Source: Bacteroidales bacterium UBA5537 (GTDB lineage: Bacteria > Bacteroidota > Bacteroidia > Bacteroidales > Lentimicrobiaceae). From it: a stretch of DNA of 5,488 nt. Within the stretch, counting starts at the first letter, position 1. The number at the start of each line of letters is the position of its first letter. Below are positions 1 through 5,488 of this stretch, in pieces. The stretch is from NCBI GenBank assembly GCA_002426025.1, contig DINP01000016.1, positions 4,225 through 9,712 of the forward strand, written 5' to 3'. The notes under the pieces are model-generated. The model made no database searches. It was not told where the DNA came from and worked only from the letters and a program-made list of their open reading frames with translations. Both the position numbers and the translations under genes were made by a program.

Positions 1-542
1 TCTGATTTTATGGTATCATAAACAGTTACAACCCTCGTTGAAGTCCGCAAACTATTTGGAATGGTATCAAGCGGGCCCGATTTTATCTGTTTTATCGTCT
101 TCTCCGCAAAATCAAAATTCTCCCGCTTCGATTTATAAATAAGATATGCTTCAATCATTTCTTCGCGTGTTGACAGCAATGATGAAACAGTATCGAGTCT
201 CGATAATTTTACGGGATTATCAACAGCATTTGATTTCAATGAATCAAGGCTTACGGCAACTTCATTTATCAGGCTGACGTATTGATCGAGGTAGCTTTCG
301 TCGTTGGTAATAGAATAAACCCTGAAGTTATTTTCAGCTTCAGTCAGGTTAGCCAATAAATTCCGAAGCCTGTTTGTTTCAGGATCCTTCTGCGATAAGA
401 TGGTGAAGGTTTCCTTAAGCACATCGGTATTCTTGCGAACCAGATAACCCGCCATAGACACTGAAACAATAGCAATAACCAGGAGAATGACCACCTTAAA
501 GTGCAGGCCCCAGGTTCGTAACGATGCAATCAGCCTTTTCAT
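1..542 (-). CDS. Membrane sensor protein N-terminus, probable sensor histidine kinase with CHASE3-like domain (partial, 3' end off window)
   Basis: The first 180 codons are visible. Translation starts at the ATG at 542-540; an in-frame TAA two codons upstream fixes this as the first possible ATG. Residues 1-16 are basic (K2, R3, R9, K16), residues 17-35 form one hydrophobic transmembrane helix, and R36-K37 follow. Residues about 40-150 are mostly helical and charged. Around residues 68-88 the pattern E-x3-R-x-Y-x2-T-x-D-x2-YL-x2-Y (for example R74, Y76, T79, D81, Y84-L85, Y88) resembles the CHASE3 extracytoplasmic sensing domain. In known families this arrangement precedes a second membrane helix, a cytoplasmic linker and a histidine kinase core, often hybrid in Bacteroidota. 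None of the kinase boxes (H, N, G1, G2) lie in the window, so kinase activity is inferred. A chemoreceptor or another CHASE3-bearing output protein is possible. No good Shine-Dalgarno site precedes the ATG. A candidate promoter lies about 100 nt upstream. Confidence 0.65.
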   Translation of the reverse strand, partial: MKRLIASLRTWGLHFKVVILLVIAIVSVSMAGYLVRKNTDVLKETFTILSQKDPETNRLRNLLANLTEAENNFRVYSITNDESYLDQYVSLINEVAVSLDSLKSNAVDNPVKLSRLDTVSSLLSTREEMIEAYLIYKSKRENFDFAEKTIKQIKSGPLDTIPNSLRTSTRVVTVYDTIKS

Positions 543-883
543 CGGTTATTGAAGGATTGAAGAATCTCAGCTTTCATGTGTTTGTAAAACAGATGTCAAC
601 CTTTAAAGTTTACCTTTCAGCAAGGCATCTCCTGCTTAACACCACAAAGGTAATAAACACAAATTACAGTTTATCAAGTTTTTAAGCTGGCTTATTCAGT
701 TCCTCCCGAAATTATAACAAAGCAGGCTAAATAAACCATTTCTGCTTACTGAAAAGCAATAAATATAAAATGGTTCACTCACCTGTGAATAGGTTGAAAA
801 ATATTGTAATGGAAAGAAATCTTTAAGGAGTTCAGATATTAGCATTTAGGAAAAAATCTTAAAAGGAAGACATTTTCCCGGGA
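543..883. other. Intergenic spacer between the acetyltransferase and sensor genes
   Basis: I see no coding region on either strand in these 341 bases. The only item I can support is the promoter candidate at 645-677, reading toward the sensor gene. Just past the acetyltransferase stop there is an 8-bp palindrome TCCCGGGA (877-884), but it lacks a T-tract on the minus strand and is not a convincing terminator. The rest is AT-rich. Confidence 0.6.
645..677 (-). promoter_or_regulatory. Candidate Bacteroidota-type promoter for the sensor gene
   Basis: On the minus strand, TTG at 677-675 is followed after 22 bp by TACCTTTG at 652-645. This fits the Bacteroidota housekeeping consensus of TTG near -33 and TAnnTTTG near -7. 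The predicted start of transcription is a few bases downstream, leaving a leader of roughly 95-100 nt before the ATG at 542. The match is by eye; no other TAnnTTTG was found near any gene start in the window. Confidence 0.5.
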
Positions 884-1174
884 TTAGACTTTTACCTTTT
901 CGATCTCCGATAAGGTATAATTCCATTCAGGATTTCTGCGCACATAAGCTATAGCAGCCGGGCAACTGGCTTTAACCCTGAAACCATGCAACACTGCATA
1001 GTGAATACCATGCAGAATCAATTGCGATGCGTAGCCCCGACCCCTGTGTTCCTTGGGCACATAAGCGTTATAAATTTCAATTTCCTGGTTTCTGATGCGG
1101 TATGACACGAAAGAATCAAGCCCTTCCTGCCTTATAATAAACATTCGCCCGGTATTAATAATAGTTGGAAGCAT
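884..1174 (-). CDS. GNAT-family N-acetyltransferase, NATD1/YjdJ type
   Basis: This complete 96-residue protein matches the small single-domain acetyltransferases of the GCN5-related family (Pfam Acetyltransf_CG). Members have a shortened GNAT fold that binds acetyl-CoA; the acceptor is generally unknown. The acetyl-CoA pyrophosphate loop is clear at residues 39-52, VPKEHRGRGYASQL, which holds the R/Q-x2-G-x-G/A signature as RGRGYA. The family's C-terminal block appears at about residues 70-84 as KASCPAAIAYVRRNP followed by EW, with the conserved Cys. Length is usual for the group. The start at 1174 is preferred because the family's early N-x3-R-F element (N7, R10, with F12 here) would be lost with the alternative Met at residue 11. 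A purine-rich AAAAGGGG lies 5 nt before the ATG, a rather strong ribosome site for this phylum. The protein is expected in the cytoplasm. The next gene downstream on the same strand is the sensor, 341 bp away with its own likely promoter, so the two are probably not one operon. Confidence 0.9.
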   Translation of the reverse strand: MLPTIINTGRMFIIRQEGLDSFVSYRIRNQEIEIYNAYVPKEHRGRGYASQLILHGIHYAVLHGFRVKASCPAAIAYVRRNPEWNYTLSEIEKVKV

Positions 1175-1930
1175 AATAACCCCTTTTAACTTAATGTACA
1201 GTTTAATTGCTTGACTCCCCAGTCCCTCTGATATTTATACCGATTTAAATTCTAATTGTAAAATTGAAACGCTTTGTTACTCAATCTTTGTTTACTTATT
1301 TTAACAGGAATTAATTCAACCGGATTCTCATTTTATAAGGTAAAAACTGAAAAAAGTACAATTCAGGATTTATTAAATACCCTTTAAAAGAAACAACCCA
1401 TCCGAATACTCACTGTTTCGAGGCTGAAAATTACAACATAAATGTCCAGATTGTTCTCTTTACAGATCAAAATAGGTATTAATACTAATAAAGCTTGGCC
1501 TTTTAGGATATGATCCCTTATGTCAGAAAAAACTTGTACCTGCAACTACGTAATTTCAACTTAAAGTTTTTGCCGATTAAAAGTTTGTTTGAACTAAAGA
1601 AATGATTGAAGGGTCAATATTAAAATAACATTAAAATTTTGATGCAATCATGAAGTGGTCATAAACCCAACCTTATCCCTTTTTCACCTTCAGGAAATCT
1701 CGAATTAACGTGTAAATTTATTATACATTAACTTGATAATAAGATGAAAATGTGGACAAATAAACTGAAAACCACTTAAATTCAAGTAAAACTTGATAAA
1801 ATATTGATTTATACAATTGACTATCTGATATTTACGAATTATGTTTAATTATTGTCTTATAAACTGATAAATATATTAAACGTAAACATTTTTAACAACC
1901 AATGGAAAGTATAGCAAACCGCTTCATATT
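1175..1930. other. Long AT-rich stretch without a recognised gene
   Basis: No convincing gene was found on either strand; stops are frequent in all frames I read. One short plus-strand stretch beginning with TTG at 1274 reads as a hydrophobic start followed by a charged tail, but it stops after 37 codons, has no ATG and resembles nothing I know. The 10-mer AACTTGATAA occurs at 1730-1739 and 1790-1799, with its reverse complement at 671-680. The stretch nearest the acetyltransferase must carry that gene's promoter, but no clear TAnnTTTG box is visible. Confidence 0.6.
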
Positions 1931-2119
1931 TTAAAAACCCACATACCTCGTAGCCAACTTAAACCAACCCTCATAGCCAATAATATCAAGTGTTTCAATT
2001 AAACTTTTCAGGCATTTCCGGGGATTACCTTTCGGCAATATGGCGATATATAATACCGAGATCAATGAAACACTAAAGTCCCTTTGATTCTGAGCAATCA
2101 GCGCATGGAAGAGCGAATA
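1931..2119 (-). pseudogene. Possible C-terminal remnant of a decayed gene
   Basis: One minus-strand frame is open for 62 codons and ends in TAA at 1933-1931, with no ATG and a TGA directly before it (2122-2120). It reads like protein, with balanced hydrophobic and charged residues; the last part is LDIIGYEGWFKLATRYVGF. The same frame continues upstream to about 2640 with only six stops in some 236 codons, fewer than the other two minus-strand frames contain. This fits an old gene broken by point mutations, but I cannot assign a family. A transposase or other mobile-element origin is conceivable but not shown. Chance remains a real alternative. Confidence 0.25.
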
Positions 2120-2180
2120 TCAACCGGGATGGTGAAAAACCAAAGGTGCATTATTCAGATTACGGGAATTAAAACCCGCT

Positions 2181-2714
2181 ATGCGGAAAATTTTGGAGAC
2201 AAAGGAATTATACTCAAATGCCAGAACAACTGGTTTTACAGGGCTTTCGGCTTATGTCCGATCAATAAGCCTTAACAAGATTTCAACATCCATTGCCATA
2301 TCCCCGGCAATGGCTTGTCTTTATCCCCTATTTTCTTCAGAAACTGGTTTAGTTGAATGGAAGCTAAGCCGAAATTACGACAGCGCAAACAACAACAGGC
2401 TGAATGCCAGGCTATTTTCATTCAACAAGAAATCAAATTCAGCAAAATCCCTTGAAATAAAATTCAAGCAATCATTTATTCAGATTATCCAATGCACAAG
2501 GGTAACAATATCCTTCTGCATTAAAAATATTTCTAATAACACTTTTGACTGCACGAAAGCGTCAACCGGAAATTTGGTAAAATCAGCAAATCTGAATCAG
2601 CATGCATTTGGCTCCACAATGAAAAAAGCAGCCCAGTGTAGCGATTATCAGGCATTATATGCTGCATTTTACCTTACAATAGTTGACAGAAGGCCGAATA
2701 CAGCCTACAGATAA
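2181..2714 (+). CDS. Doubtful hypothetical ORF, 177 codons
   Basis: This is an uninterrupted ATG-to-stop frame. The predicted product is rich in Ser, Asn, Lys and Ala, has no signal peptide, no membrane helix and no motif I recognise, and shows little of the hydrophobic patterning of a folded protein. There is no good ribosome site. An in-frame Met at 2307 would give a shorter product. An open frame of this length is unusual by chance at this GC content, so it may be a shadow of a decayed gene on the other strand, a fragment of a former gene, or a real orphan. The frame also runs through two hairpins (2249-2271 and 2290-2313), which argues mildly against a conserved coding role. Confidence 0.2.
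   Translation: MRKILETKELYSNARTTGFTGLSAYVRSISLNKISTSIAISPAMACLYPLFSSETGLVEWKLSRNYDSANNNRLNARLFSFNKKSNSAKSLEIKFKQSFIQIIQCTRVTISFCIKNISNNTFDCTKASTGNLVKSANLNQHAFGSTMKKAAQCSDYQALYAAFYLTIVDRRPNTAYR
2249..2271. repeat. Inverted repeat, 7-bp stem and 9-nt loop
   Basis: GGCTTAT (2249-2255) pairs exactly with ATAAGCC (2265-2271) across a 9-nt loop. It lies 18 bp before a second, stronger hairpin, and both sit between two copies of AACTGGTTT (2228-2236 and 2342-2350). No T-tract follows on either strand, so an intrinsic terminator is unlikely. The role is unknown. Confidence 0.5.
2290..2313. repeat. Inverted repeat, perfect 8-bp stem and 8-nt loop
   Basis: CCATTGCC (2290-2297) pairs exactly with GGCAATGG (2306-2313). 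The sequence after it on the plus strand is pyrimidine-rich (CTTGTCTTTATCCCC) but is not a clean U-tract, so terminator function is doubtful. A cruciform, a protein-binding site or an end of a small mobile element are alternatives. No gene function can be tied to it. Confidence 0.55.
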
Positions 2715-2760
2715 ATTCTGATATGCTGAGAACAAGCGGTTTCTAGCAGCCGAAAAACGC

Positions 2761-2786
2761 ACTGACCATTGAAAATAACCGTCAGT
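2761..2786. repeat. Inverted repeat ACTGAC...GTCAGT upstream of the surface-protein gene
   Basis: ACTGAC (2761-2766) is mirrored by GTCAGT (2781-2786), with TT/AA adding partial pairing inside the 14-nt loop. A run of seven A residues follows (2787-2793). Read on the plus strand this is not a terminator, since the tract is A; on the minus strand the T-run precedes the stem. It may be an operator-like site or a relic. Confidence 0.35.
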
Positions 2787-2795
2787 AAAAAAATA

Positions 2796-2824
2796 GCCCC
2801 TGTAGGGCCGCTGAGAATCTCAGC
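2796..2824. repeat. Two adjacent small hairpins in the presumed leader of the surface-protein gene
   Basis: GCCC (2796-2799) pairs with GGGC (2805-2808) around CTGTA. One base later GCTGAGAATCTCAGC (2810-2824) is a perfect 15-nt inverted repeat. Both lie 70-100 bp before the chosen ATG, where a promoter or 5' leader is expected. They could be an operator (the 15-mer is near-palindromic, as for a dimeric regulator) or leader RNA structure. No TAnnTTTG promoter box is visible around them. Confidence 0.4.
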
Positions 2825-2894
2825 CTTGGGTGGAACATTCTGTAAAGAAATGTTACACCTCTTGCTTTGCTATCCTGGCAAGGCTTTCGATCAC

Positions 2895-5488
2895 ATGTCT
2901 TGCAGAAAATCATCCTATTTTTCATTCAGAACCATCGTTGTTCTTTCGATATTGAATCTTTCACCGGTTCTGGTAATCAGCCAATCGCAAACCTTCACCA
3001 GCAATGGAACATTTACCGTTCCAGCTGGAGTTACCAGTGTAACTGTTGAATGCTGGGGTGCCGGTGGAGGTGGTTCAGGGACCTATACACCCGGCACCGA
3101 TGATGGTGGCGGTGGAGGTGGTGGTGGCGGTTTCCGTGGCGGAACCCTAACTGTTAGTCCAGGAAATATTATCACTGTGTCAGTTGGTGTAAGAGGTAAT
3201 GGAGGGGATGATGATGAGTCAGGCACCCCGGGAGGCAATTCCAGCGCAACACATGTTTCTGGCAGCATTATAGCCAATGGTGGATTAGGAGGTTCCCCTG
3301 GCTCAGGAAGTGGTGGCTTCGGTGGTGCCGGAGGTGGAGGTTCCTTTACCGGATCAGTTGCCAATCGCATTAACTGGAATGGAGGAAATGGGGATGATGG
3401 AACTTCCAGCAATGGCGGCGGTGGCGGTGGTGGAGCCGGGAATCTCCAGAACGGGTCATCTGGTGTTGGAACAAATGGAGGTAATGGAGGTAATGCAAAT
3501 GGAGGTAATGGAGGCAATGGATCAACCGACAATAATGCAGGTTCAAACGGCTCAAATTATGGTGGTGGCGGTGGGGGTGCAAGCGACAATGGGCCTTCAA
3601 CCGGAGGATCTGGTGCCAATGGGCTGGTAATTATTTCGTGGAATCCCACTCCAAATTATCGGGCTGAGTTTATTTCTATGGATTTTGGATCAAACACATG
3701 GTGTGCCGGAACTACCAGAACAATCAATGTTACAGTAAAAAATACCGGTCTGTTACCCTGGACAGATGCAAGTCCGGATATTAATATTGGTTTAAAATGG
3801 AATACAAATGGAGCAAATTGGGCTGATTACTACTTACGCACCGATGCGGGAAACCTTCTTCCAAATGAAACAAGAACCTATAATTTTACTATAACCGCTT
3901 CAAACAACATAGGTGCAGGATATACAACCCCGCTGGCTACTGGAAATAACAACCTCACATTTGATGTTGTTAATGAAGGGAGTTGCTGGTTCGCATGGAA
4001 TAGCGGGTCGTGTGGACCAGGAAACTCCGTTTTCACCTCCCCGGCAATTAATATAATTTCAATTCCTGCACAGCCATCAGTCATTACCGGCACAGCTTCA
4101 CCCTGTGTTGGTTCATCTCAAACATATAGTGTTACTAATGTACCAGGAACCACTTACAACTGGACTTTCCCATCTGGATGGACACAAACTGCCGGAGGTA
4201 CCAGCAATTCGGTTACCGTTACAGTTGGTGCTACTGCCGGAAATATAACTGTTACACCATCAAATGCCTGCGGAAGCGGAACATCAAGAACACTGGGTGT
4301 AACTATTTCTTCATTGCCATCACAGCCAGGCGCTATCAGTGGACCGGTTTCACCTTGTGCAGGAACATCTCAAGCTTATTCTGTTACAAACACTGCCGGC
4401 ATAACTTTCACCTGGTCATTCCCGGCAGGATGGACAATTACAGCAGGTCAGGGAACCAATTCTGTAACTGTAACAGCAGGTGCAACAGCAGGTAATGTAA
4501 CGGTTACTCCATCAAACGGATGCGGAAATGGCACGGCACAAACACTGGCATTATCGCCTATTTCAACTCCATCACAACCATCAGCGATAAACGGTAATGC
4601 GACGCCTTGCCAGGGTTCGACACAGGTTTATAGCGTAACAAATGTTGCAGGGGTTACATTCACATGGGCATTTCCAGCCGACTGGACTATTACTGCCGGA
4701 CAAAATACAAATTCCGTAACCGTTACTGTAGGTGCCATATCTGGAAATATAACCGTTACACCGTCAAACGCCTGCGGAACAGGAACAAACCAAACACTCG
4801 CTGCCATTATTTCATCCTTGCCAGGAATTCCGGGAGCTATTTCACCCGCTACTACAGCAGTTTGCCAAAACAGCACCCACCCATTTATGGTAATGCCTCC
4901 ACCTCCCGCGGGAGTTACATATACATGGGCATTTCCGGGCGCAACTGTAATGAGCGGGCAGGGAACCAATGTAGTTCAGATCAGATTTGGAAACGTATCG
5001 GGAAACCTGACAGTTACCCCTTCCAATGCATGTGGCAATGGGCCGGTGCAGTCAATGGCAATAACCGTTAATACCAGCTCACCTGCTATTCCAGGGCCAA
5101 TCACCGGCGAACCCGCTCCCTGTATTGGATCATCAAAAACCTATTCTATAACAGAGATTTCAGGCTTATTATATACCTGGTCAGTTCCAGCCGGATGGTC
5201 AATTACTTCAGGACAGGGAACGGGAACTATTACCGTTACAGTTGGGGCTAACTCAGGAAATGTGTCGGTGGTAGCCGGAAATTCCTGCGGGGGAAGTCCG
5301 CCAAGAAGCCTGGCAGTTACACCACAATCTGCAATTCCTGCCCAGCCTTCACAAATTAATGGCAACAGTCCGGTGTGCCAGGGCTCATCCCAAACTTACA
5401 GTGTAACCAATGTTGCATTCGTTGTTTACACCTGGTCGTTCCCTGCAGACTGGACTATCACGGGTGGACAAGGTACAAATTCAGTAAC
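2895..5488 (+). CDS. Large secreted surface protein: signal peptide, glycine-rich domain, four-Trp Ig-like domain, PKD-like repeats (partial, 3' end off window)
   Basis: The first 864 codons are visible and the frame is open to the window edge. Residues 1-29 are a signal peptide: basic start (R4, K5, R12), hydrophobic core 13-28, likely cleavage near S29/Q30. The frame is open from an upstream stop at 2763, and an ATG at 2850 would add 15 residues before this signal, so the ATG at 2895 is preferred. Residues about 32-249 form a glycine-rich domain that opens with TFTVPAGVTSVTVECWGAGG (beta-strand then W54-G-A-G) and closes with GLVIISW. It includes a run of nine Gly (71-79). Residues about 255-385 resemble the NBR1-type 'four-tryptophan' Ig-like domain, with W269, W289, W302 and W309 and the core VTVKNTG at 280-286. 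From residue 390 six PKD-like repeats follow. The protein is probably exported and anchored or released at the cell surface as a stalk or adhesin; substrate and partner are unknown. A C-terminal type IX sorting domain is expected but cannot be seen. No promoter or strong ribosome site was found. Confidence 0.85.
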   Translation, partial: MSCRKSSYFSFRTIVVLSILNLSPVLVISQSQTFTSNGTFTVPAGVTSVTVECWGAGGGGSGTYTPGTDDGGGGGGGGGFRGGTLTVSPGNIITVSVGVRGNGGDDDESGTPGGNSSATHVSGSIIANGGLGGSPGSGSGGFGGAGGGGSFTGSVANRINWNGGNGDDGTSSNGGGGGGGAGNLQNGSSGVGTNGGNGGNANGGNGGNGSTDNNAGSNGSNYGGGGGGASDNGPSTGGSGANGLVIISWNPTPNYRAEFISMDFGSNTWCAGTTRTINVTVKNTGLLPWTDASPDINIGLKWNTNGANWADYYLRTDAGNLLPNETRTYNFTITASNNIGAGYTTPLATGNNNLTFDVVNEGSCWFAWNSGSCGPGNSVFTSPAINIISIPAQPSVITGTASPCVGSSQTYSVTNVPGTTYNWTFPSGWTQTAGGTSNSVTVTVGATAGNITVTPSNACGSGTSRTLGVTISSLPSQPGAISGPVSPCAGTSQAYSVTNTAGITFTWSFPAGWTITAGQGTNSVTVTAGATAGNVTVTPSNGCGNGTAQTLALSPISTPSQPSAINGNATPCQGSTQVYSVTNVAGVTFTWAFPADWTITAGQNTNSVTVTVGAISGNITVTPSNACGTGTNQTLAAIISSLPGIPGAISPATTAVCQNSTHPFMVMPPPPAGVTYTWAFPGATVMSGQGTNVVQIRFGNVSGNLTVTPSNACGNGPVQSMAITVNTSSPAIPGPITGEPAPCIGSSKTYSITEISGLLYTWSVPAGWSITSGQGTGTITVTVGANSGNVSVVAGNSCGGSPPRSLAVTPQSAIPAQPSQINGNSPVCQGSSQTYSVTNVAFVVYTWSFPADWTITGGQGTNSV
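3474..3521 (+). repeat. In-frame 9-bp microrepeats (Asn-Gly-Gly)
   Basis: Inside the glycine-rich domain, the unit AATGGAGGT and near copies repeat, giving Asn-Gly-Gly units at residues 194-209 with one Asn-Ala interruption. The length is a multiple of three, so gain or loss of a unit would change domain length without breaking the frame. Nearby Gly tracts (3105-3131 and others) use mixed GGN codons. Confidence 0.7.
4062..5488 (+). repeat. Tandem array of six PKD-like repeats (last one cut by window)
   Basis: Units start at 4062, 4314, 4566, 4818, 5079 and 5334; the first five are 84, 84, 84, 87 and 85 codons and the sixth is visible for 51. Each opens with P-x-x-P-x-x-I-x-G/P and carries a first Cys near unit position 15, then (Q)xYSVTNxxGxxYTWxFPxxW, GQGTNSVTVTxG, and SGN(I/V)TVTPSN with a second Cys near position 70. 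This matches the PKD-like (PKD_6-type) beta-sandwich repeats common in very large Bacteroidota secreted proteins. The Cys pair likely forms a disulfide in each unit. Unit 4 is the most divergent: it has Pro-rich VMPPPPAGV where others have a YSVTN-type strand, and a one-residue shift of its first Cys. Unit 5 replaces TVTPSN with SVVAGN. The near-constant period suggests growth by tandem duplication. Confidence 0.9.

Noticed and set aside
344..529. Minus-strand 61-codon ORF with a hydrophobic segment
   Set aside because: It overlaps the sensor gene in another frame on the same strand; the sensor frame stays open for 180 codons with a membrane helix and CHASE3-like motif.
1274..1387. Short plus-strand frame with a hydrophobic start (TTG at 1274)
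   Set aside because: Only 37 codons, no ATG, no similarity that I recognise, and stops soon after in the AT-rich DNA.
2084..2275. Plus-strand 63-codon ORF
   Set aside because: No ribosome site, no recognisable sequence, and it overlaps the other doubtful ORF in a different frame.
2850..2894. Upstream ATG at 2850 as start of the surface protein
   Set aside because: It would add 15 residues ahead of a complete signal peptide that begins well with the ATG at 2895; kept only as an alternative.
3083..3532. A 149-codon minus-strand ORF encoding a proline-rich product
   Set aside because: It is the complement of the glycine codons of the surface protein (GGN reads as NCC on the other strand), so its proline richness is an artefact.
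3310..3630. Plus-strand 106-codon ORF rich in Met, Val and Glu
   Set aside because: It is an out-of-frame reading of the same repetitive glycine/asparagine codons; the in-frame protein has recognisable domain ends on both sides.
3878..5365. Several ORFs of 71-135 codons on both strands across the PKD-like array
   Set aside because: They recur with the repeat period and are shadows of the Val/Thr-rich repeat codons; none has a motif of its own.
1..5488. tRNA, rRNA, CRISPR array or complete insertion sequence
   Set aside because: I saw no T-arm-like tRNA signature, no conserved rRNA stretch, no regularly spaced short repeats with unique spacers, and no intact transposase. The only regular repeats are the coding PKD-like units and the glycine microrepeats.

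Overview
The window looks like a chromosome segment of a member of the Bacteroidota. This rests on a large secreted protein built from a glycine-rich domain and PKD-like repeats, a sensor-kinase N-terminus of a style common in that phylum, a candidate promoter of the Bacteroidota type (TTG, then TAnnTTTG), weak or absent Shine-Dalgarno sites, and moderately low GC with very AT-rich spacers. The genus cannot be named from this sequence.

Left part (1-1174): two genes on the minus strand. A small GNAT acetyltransferase of the NATD1/YjdJ type (884-1174) lies 341 bp upstream of a truncated membrane sensor gene (1-542). The sensor's visible 180 residues hold one transmembrane helix and a CHASE3-like extracytoplasmic helical domain. 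The spacer holds a good match to a Bacteroidota promoter, so the sensor gene probably has its own transcript.

Middle part (1175-2894): about 1.7 kb without a convincing gene. The first 750 bp is very AT-rich and looks non-coding. From about 1931 to 2714 the base composition changes and coding-like traces appear on both strands: a start-less minus-strand stretch ending at 1931 and an unrecognised 177-codon plus-strand ORF. This is best read as a decayed gene or an old insertion. It also holds two hairpins bracketed by a 9-bp direct repeat. Three more short inverted repeats sit just before the next gene.

Right part (2895-5488): the start of a very large plus-strand gene that runs off the window, with 864 residues visible. 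The order is signal peptide, glycine-rich domain, an NBR1 'four-tryptophan'-like Ig domain, then at least six tandem PKD-like repeats of 84-87 residues with a conserved cysteine pair. It is probably an exported cell-surface or extracellular stalk or adhesin. Export by the type IX secretion system is plausible, but the C-terminus that would show it lies outside the window.

The sensor and the surface protein are separated by a long gap and point away from each other, so nothing here ties them into one pathway. I see no clearly new system. The most unusual items are the domain order of the surface protein and the decayed, hairpin-bearing stretch before it.
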